Source of the DNA: Verrucomicrobiaceae bacterium
Lineage (GTDB): Bacteria > Verrucomicrobiota > Verrucomicrobiae > Verrucomicrobiales > Akkermansiaceae
Length of the DNA: 5,909 nt
Direction of reading: 5' to 3'
NCBI GenBank assembly: GCA_947372405.1
Contig: CANBTO010000342.1
Span: 1-5,909 of the forward strand
Position numbers and translations under genes: made by a program. Positions within the stretch are counted from its first letter, which is position 1, and each line of letters starts with the position of its first letter. Of this stretch, positions 1 through 5,909 are shown one piece after another. The notes beneath the pieces were generated by a model, which was given only the letters and a program-made list of their open reading frames with translations, did not search any database and had not been told where the DNA came from.

Positions 1-507
1 GGCAAAGATGCCGATCCCTACGTCCGCTTCCTTGGCGGCGAGTTCATCATCCACGGCGCCCAGCAGGTGGCAACGAACAAGGTCATCGACAAGGCGTTTC
101 CGGGCTTTGCGGATGTGGGCGAAAGTTTCTCGTTCAACGAGGAATGGTATTCGCTCAAGGATTTTTCCTCGGACATCCACGTGCTAACCGTGATCGACGC
201 GCCAGCGATGAAGGGCGGCCCCTATCAGCGCCCCGCCTACCCGACCACCTGGGCGCGCGCGGAAGGCAAAGGCCGGGTCTTTTACACGGCGATGGGCCAC
301 CGCGATGACATCTGGACCAACCCAGCGTTCCAAAACATCCTCACCGGCGCGATCCGCTGGACGACCCGCGATGTCGATGCGGAAATCCCGCCGAATCTCA
401 AGACCGCTGCCCCTGAGGCGATGACGAATCCGCCGTTTACCGAACCGAAGCCAGCCGCGAAGAAGCCTGCGGATGCGAAGCCCGCTGAGCCGAATCCAAA
501 GCCCTAA
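1..507 (+). CDS. ThuA-like domain protein, 3' part (5' end outside window)
   Basis: The frame is open from base 1 and ends at TAA 505-507, leaving 168 visible residues. An internal GTG at 67 is not a credible start, because family-typical sequence (FLGGEFIIHGAQQ) precedes it. ThuA-like hallmarks follow in order: NEEWYSL at about residues 47-53 (the family's 'DE-Y' position), HVLTVID at about 60-66, then WARAEGKGRVFYTAMGHRDD (about 84-103) and the closing helix NILTGAIRW. The family has a class I glutamine-amidotransferase-like fold without a classical glutaminase role. It is named after the trehalose-utilization protein ThuA and is abundant, often secreted, in Verrucomicrobiota and Planctomycetota, where substrates are mostly unknown. 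After the domain comes a tail of about 35 residues rich in Pro, Ala and Lys, probably disordered. Any signal peptide would lie upstream of the window. The gene converges on the esterase gene. Family assignment is firm; the biochemical role is not. Confidence 0.88.
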   Translation, partial: GKDADPYVRFLGGEFIIHGAQQVATNKVIDKAFPGFADVGESFSFNEEWYSLKDFSSDIHVLTVIDAPAMKGGPYQRPAYPTTWARAEGKGRVFYTAMGHRDDIWTNPAFQNILTGAIRWTTRDVDAEIPPNLKTAAPEAMTNPPFTEPKPAAKKPADAKPAEPNPKP

Positions 508-618
508 CGGTAAATTGCGGCCAGACCCTCGACCAACAATAATTTGTTAATGTGGATACCTGAACCCATTCACCGGCACGAGGGAATAACTTCATAGCTT
601 GAAATTCGGTTTTCGCAC
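508..618. other. convergent intergenic gap with inverted repeats, possible weak bidirectional terminator
   Basis: This 111-bp gap separates two converging stop codons and is more AT-rich than the genes beside it. It holds AACAA (535-539) and TTGTT (544-548) around a 4-base loop, flanked by longer-range arms CCCTCG (526-531) and CGAGGG (579-584). A third possible hairpin pairs AATG-GG (549-555, one bulged base) with CCCATT (565-570). None is a strong GC stem followed by a T-run, so calling a rho-independent terminator would be overreach. No promoter or small ORF was recognised. Confidence 0.25.
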
Positions 619-2670
<2,052 letters not shown>

Positions 2671-2684
2671 TTATGATTGATAGA

Positions 2685-3680
2685 TTATTTAAGAACCGCA
2701 GGTTTGGGTGAGTCCACATCATCAGCGATATGCGGCCAGCCATCGGCATCCCAAGCAAGGGTCCGCAGGCCGATCACCGAACGGCCGGTGGCGGGGTAAT
2801 AGTGGAAGGTGAAATAATCAGTTCCCTTCTCACTCAAGATTCCAGCATGACCAGGGCCGAAAATCCCGGCAGCCTTATCCGTCTGCATGAGGTCGTTGCT
2901 GGCATTTTCCTTGCCGTCCTTATCGACATAAGGACCGGTTACCGACTTCGACCGCGCGATATGGATTTTATAATTACTGCTCGCTCCATTGCAACAACCG
3001 CCACTGTTCCAGAATAAATAGTAAAAGCCATTTCGATAATGAATATAAGAAGCTTCGATGTGGCCTTTGGCGACGGGATAGAATTTCGTATCCGCCGTGT
3101 CGCTCAGGCCGGTTTTCTGATCGAGTTTGATGACGAATATCTCAGGATCTTCCGCACCGTAGCGATATCCGGAACCATAACATAGCCACAGTTTGCCGTC
3201 GGCATCCAGAAATGGCGCGGCGTCGATGCTGCCCCGCTTGTCGGCGAGCACGCTGCTGACGATCATCCCGCGATCCGTCCAGCCGAAACCCGGCGCGGTG
3301 GGATCGAGGGTGGGACTGGTGGTCAAGCCGATGCAGGTCTGGCTGCTATCCTTGTTAGAAACTGAGTAGTAGAGATGATAGGAACCATTCCAGAATATTA
3401 TATCCGGTGCCCAGATGCCGTGAGCGGTGGGGATAAGCGACTTCACCCAATCCGGCAGGCCATTTTCAAATGGGTTCGTGCTATTTTCCCAATGCAACCG
3501 ATCAGTAGAAACCTTCATACCGCCGCCGGTCGAACAGATATAGTATTTTCCATTGCAAAGCACCATCCGCGAGGGGTCGTGCGAGCCGGTGTTACCGGTT
3601 AGAATCACCGCCGCGCTTGAGGCCATTATCACCAGCCCGTTGAGCAGCGACAACCATGGTTTCCTAATAAAAATGTGCAC
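2685..3680 (-). CDS. secreted GH43 endo-alpha-1,5-L-arabinanase
   Basis: This predicted five-bladed beta-propeller hydrolase cuts alpha-1,5-linked arabinan (EC 3.2.1.99 type). Numbered from the chosen GTG (3678-3680), the GH43 residues are D35 (GSHDPSRM, general base), D153 (SIDAAPF, pKa-tuning Asp) and E209 (GHIEASY, general acid). Arabinanase-type signatures are WAPDI at 90-94, YYSVS, the CCNG stretch at 229-232 followed by YKIHIARSKSVTGPYVDK, and GPGH at 275-278, whose His corresponds to the metal-site region in this family. It ends near GWPH, so there is no extra binding module. The frame is open up to an ATG at 3800, which would overlap the upstream gene by 32 bp and bury the hydrophobic segment about 50 residues in. 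GTG 3680 (331 residues) gives a normal signal peptide: MHIFIRKP then a hydrophobic stretch. GTG 3704 and ATG 3626 are alternatives; none has a good ribosome site. The stop lies 17 bp before the esterase start, suggesting one transcript. Function is well supported; the start is not. Confidence 0.9.
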   Translation of the reverse strand: MHIFIRKPWLSLLNGLVIMASSAAVILTGNTGSHDPSRMVLCNGKYYICSTGGGMKVSTDRLHWENSTNPFENGLPDWVKSLIPTAHGIWAPDIIFWNGSYHLYYSVSNKDSSQTCIGLTTSPTLDPTAPGFGWTDRGMIVSSVLADKRGSIDAAPFLDADGKLWLCYGSGYRYGAEDPEIFVIKLDQKTGLSDTADTKFYPVAKGHIEASYIHYRNGFYYLFWNSGGCCNGASSNYKIHIARSKSVTGPYVDKDGKENASNDLMQTDKAAGIFGPGHAGILSEKGTDYFTFHYYPATGRSVIGLRTLAWDADGWPHIADDVDSPKPAVLK

Positions 3681-3768
3681 GACCTTGGGTTTTGAAAAAA
3701 ACACTACCCACTGATGACTGGTGGATGTTTCAAATTGTTTGGGAAAAGCACCGGCGGGAGAATGGATT
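3681..3768. other. gap between BatA-like and arabinanase genes (possible leader or weak terminator)
   Basis: If the arabinanase begins at GTG 3680, 88 bp separate it from the BatA-like stop. Read on the minus strand the gap holds a short imperfect hairpin (CCAC 3724-3721 pairing GTGG 3711-3708, 9-base loop) and, six bases on, a run of seven T (3701-3695). A TTGAAA that could be a -35 box lies near 3730, but I see no matching -10 at a normal distance. The gap could partly separate the CAZyme pair from the upstream gene. Evidence is weak for both readings. Confidence 0.2.
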
Positions 3769-5909
3769 TCAGCGACCCGCACGCCAGACTGTGGCTTCAC
3801 CGAACTCGACCCGCACGTCCTCTGCGGTCCGGCGTGAGCGTGAGACCCAGCGGGCGAGGAGGCATTCCAATAACAATAAAATGAACGCCGCCACCGCCAA
3901 CAGACGCCAGATTTCCCGCCCGAAACCCCGGCCCTGCATGACGCCGATGATGTCCGCCACGGAATGCGGTTGCAGCAGGTCGATGCGATGACGGACCAGC
4001 GCGATATCGTCCGCCGTCATGCGCTCGAAGCGGCTCTCTCCTACGTCGCGGTTGACGGCCAAGGGCAGCGTGCCGTTTTCAATGCCGGGGATGATTCCAT
4101 CCAACGAGTTGCCGGTTGAAACTTGATAGACTCCGGGCAGGGCCGGGCCGTCGATCGCCAATTCCCGGCCCCGGCGGCCCGCGCGAATCCATGCCTGCCT
4201 TGCCAAACCGCGCGGGTCCACCGTTTTCATGCCGACCTCATCCGTCGCCCTAACGGGGATAAGCGCCGACGACGGAATGATCTGCCGTTTCTCGCCGGGC
4301 GGCGTCCAGAACAGGCGCACGAAAGCCTCCCCGCCATCCTGCTCGTAGTTGACCTCCAGCGGCTGAGGTTTCCCGGCTTCCAAGGTGACACGACCGAGCG
4401 CGGGCGAGCCGGTCTGCGCCTGCATCGAGTTGCCATTGCCGATATTAACAATCACCCGATCGTCCACCTCGGCTTCCAGCAAATACTCCCCACTCACCGG
4501 TGCGACCAGACTGCCAAGCCAGCGCACAGAAAACCCATCGCGCGGGACTTTGGGCGCGGGCTTGTCGTTGGTCCAAATGAAATCGATGGCTGGGTCAACC
4601 CGCTCTAACAACGGCTTTTCCTTGCGGTCCTTGGTGTGGAAATATTTCGCAGAAAGGCCGCCGTTGCTTGAATCCAGGGCGAAGGCCGGACTCCATGCGG
4701 AATCGACATTCAATTCCACCCCACCGCTGGCGAGCCAGGTGACCAGTTCGTGGACAAGCGGGACGAAGCTGCGGCGGGCGGGCAAATTTCCCGAACGGGC
4801 ATCGAAGGCGCAGGTGGCGAGAATGGTACGACCGTTGCCGTAGTTGCGAGTCGCGAGGAAGGCATCGCCGTTAGAAAATGCCGCCGCCTGCACGCCACCG
4901 GCCACGGGATTTCCGGTTTTCCGCCAGCGTTTCACCCGCGCACCCTCCAAGTCCCCGTTCTTTGCGAACAGATGCAGCGACTCGTGAACGAAGGTGGACG
5001 CCGCTGGCGAAATCCCCGCGACATCGGTGGCTTCTGCGCCGAGCGGCAGGGGCAACAGGTCACCATCGACACCCTCCCAAGCGTTGTAAAATGCGGCCTC
5101 GGCGCGTGGCCCGGCGATCACTAACAGTCCCGCGCCCTCCGCGATGCGGCCGGCCAGTTTCGTTGCGATTTTTTCCGGCAGCCGAGTCACATCCGCTAGT
5201 ACGATCACCGCCGCGCCGTCGAGATCCTCCTCCCGCAGCGCCGGGGCGGGGACGACGTGCGGGTCCATCAGAAATCGCTCGCCTGCAGGTTTGCCACCGA
5301 TCAGCGCGGACGAGGGCGCGAGGGCGAGGGCGGAATAACCGGCGGCGCGCTCGAAGAACGAACCAGCGGAATTGCCATCGACTAACAGGACCGGCAGATT
5401 GCCCCGGACCATGACCACGCGTTCGAGATGGTTGTCGCTTGTTAGATCGTCCTTGGAGTCGATCCGCGCGGCGATGACGCGGGGGCCGGGATGGGTGAAA
5501 TGGTGGCGGAACTCGACGCTTGCCTGTTGCCCCGGAACGAGCAAGCCGACCGGGGACTCGCCGATTTTTTTACCTTCGATTTCCATCACCACCGGGCCGG
5601 GCGTGAGGGCCTGAGTGCCGGTGTTTTCCACGGTCACGCGCATCACCAGTTCGCGATCCGTGCCGACGAGCGGACGTGAAAGTTCGAGGGCGGAGATGGC
5701 GAGATTGCGGTAATTGTCAGGCGAGCCGAAGTCCCGCAGCAGCAGTTTCGGCTTCGCGGGCATGGCCTTCCACGCGCTCTCAAGACCGTCCCATGCGGCG
5801 GGATTTTCAAAGCGCCAGCCGGAGCGCTGCGAGTCGGTGAAGACGACGATTTCCTTGGACGCGTTGGTGCCTTGGGCGAGGCCGATGGTTGCCATTCCAA
5901 GTGCGTCGT
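3769..5909 (-). CDS. BatA/vWA-family membrane protein with inserted PA14 domain (5' end outside window)
   Basis: The frame runs to the right edge with no upstream stop, so the ATG at 5893-5895 is internal; 712 residues are visible (numbered from codon 5905-5907). Residues 1-35 are the end of a von Willebrand A domain (EIVVFTDSQRSGW, D25 at a likely MIDAS position). About 70-165 is a CARDB-like beta domain (VTVENTGTQ). About 168-398 is the glutamine-amidotransferase-like domain of this family (LPVLLVDG, VIVLADVTRLP, GLLVIAGPR, NYGNGRTILATCAFD, FVPLVHELVTWLA). About 415-552 is a PA14 domain (GLSAKYF, GSLVAPVSGEYLLEAEVDD, then EAFVRLFWTPPG). Then come the family C-terminal region (PGVYQVS, PLAVNRDVGESRFERM) and one membrane helix at about 669-687 after REIW, with a short basic cytoplasmic tail. 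Relatives have N-terminal membrane helices, lie beside MoxR ATPase and DUF58 genes, and act in the cell envelope. The vWA and PA14 domains probably face the periplasm. The exact role is unknown. It lies upstream of the arabinanase on the same strand. Confidence 0.87.
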   Translation of the reverse strand, partial: DALGMATIGLAQGTNASKEIVVFTDSQRSGWRFENPAAWDGLESAWKAMPAKPKLLLRDFGSPDNYRNLAISALELSRPLVGTDRELVMRVTVENTGTQALTPGPVVMEIEGKKIGESPVGLLVPGQQASVEFRHHFTHPGPRVIAARIDSKDDLTSDNHLERVVMVRGNLPVLLVDGNSAGSFFERAAGYSALALAPSSALIGGKPAGERFLMDPHVVPAPALREEDLDGAAVIVLADVTRLPEKIATKLAGRIAEGAGLLVIAGPRAEAAFYNAWEGVDGDLLPLPLGAEATDVAGISPAASTFVHESLHLFAKNGDLEGARVKRWRKTGNPVAGGVQAAAFSNGDAFLATRNYGNGRTILATCAFDARSGNLPARRSFVPLVHELVTWLASGGVELNVDSAWSPAFALDSSNGGLSAKYFHTKDRKEKPLLERVDPAIDFIWTNDKPAPKVPRDGFSVRWLGSLVAPVSGEYLLEAEVDDRVIVNIGNGNSMQAQTGSPALGRVTLEAGKPQPLEVNYEQDGGEAFVRLFWTPPGEKRQIIPSSALIPVRATDEVGMKTVDPRGLARQAWIRAGRRGRELAIDGPALPGVYQVSTGNSLDGIIPGIENGTLPLAVNRDVGESRFERMTADDIALVRHRIDLLQPHSVADIIGVMQGRGFGREIWRLLAVAAFILLLLECLLARWVSRSRRTAEDVRVEFGEATVWRAGR

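Noticed and set aside
3695..3724. Hairpin plus T-run as a rho-independent terminator for the BatA-like gene
   Set aside because: The stem is only four base pairs (perhaps five with a wobble) and the T-run starts six bases later; too weak to call.
4878..5414. 178-codon plus-strand ORF opposite the BatA-like gene
   Set aside because: Extreme Arg/Pro content and no recognisable motif; it overlaps the well-conserved amidotransferase-like domain on the other strand.
5893..5895. ATG as the true start of the BatA-like gene
   Set aside because: The frame stays open to the window edge and the preceding residues (DALG) continue the vWA helix; relatives have N-terminal membrane helices and the full vWA domain upstream.

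Overview
The window (5,909 bp, GC-rich, about 60% by eye) looks like chromosomal DNA of a polysaccharide-degrading bacterium, most likely of the Verrucomicrobiota/Planctomycetota group. The reasons are a secreted ThuA-like protein with a proline/lysine-rich tail, a BatA/vWA-type membrane protein with a glutamine-amidotransferase-like domain, and secreted carbohydrate-active enzymes with weak or absent Shine-Dalgarno sequences. This placement is an inference from gene families, since no rRNA or marker gene is present.

Layout: (i) 1-507, plus strand, the 3' part of a ThuA-like gene that begins before the window. (ii) 508-618, a convergent intergenic gap with inverted repeats but no clear terminator. 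(iii) 619-2667, minus strand, a secreted protein with two CE1-type esterase domains (feruloyl/acetyl-xylan esterase superfamily) and an N-terminal beta-sandwich domain. (iv) 2685 to about 3680, minus strand, a secreted GH43 endo-arabinanase with its catalytic residues in place, 17 bp upstream of the esterase. (v) 3769-5909, minus strand, the 3' part of a large BatA/vWA-family membrane protein carrying an inserted PA14 domain; its 5' end lies beyond the right edge.

How they fit together: the arabinanase and the tandem esterase are almost certainly co-transcribed. Together they suggest an extracytoplasmic step in breaking down acylated (feruloylated or acetylated) arabinan or arabinose-rich plant polysaccharide. 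The BatA-like gene lies upstream on the same strand but belongs to a different functional class (aerotolerance-like/MoxR-associated envelope proteins), so a shared role is not shown. The ThuA-like gene faces the others and is a separate unit.

No RNA genes, CRISPR arrays, insertion sequences or phage genes were seen. The most notable items are the PA14 domain inside the BatA-like protein, the Glu replacing the usual Asp in the first esterase triad, the esterase-arabinanase pairing, and an over-representation of GTTAG/CTAAC around rare leucine codons. I did not find a clearly new multi-gene system.
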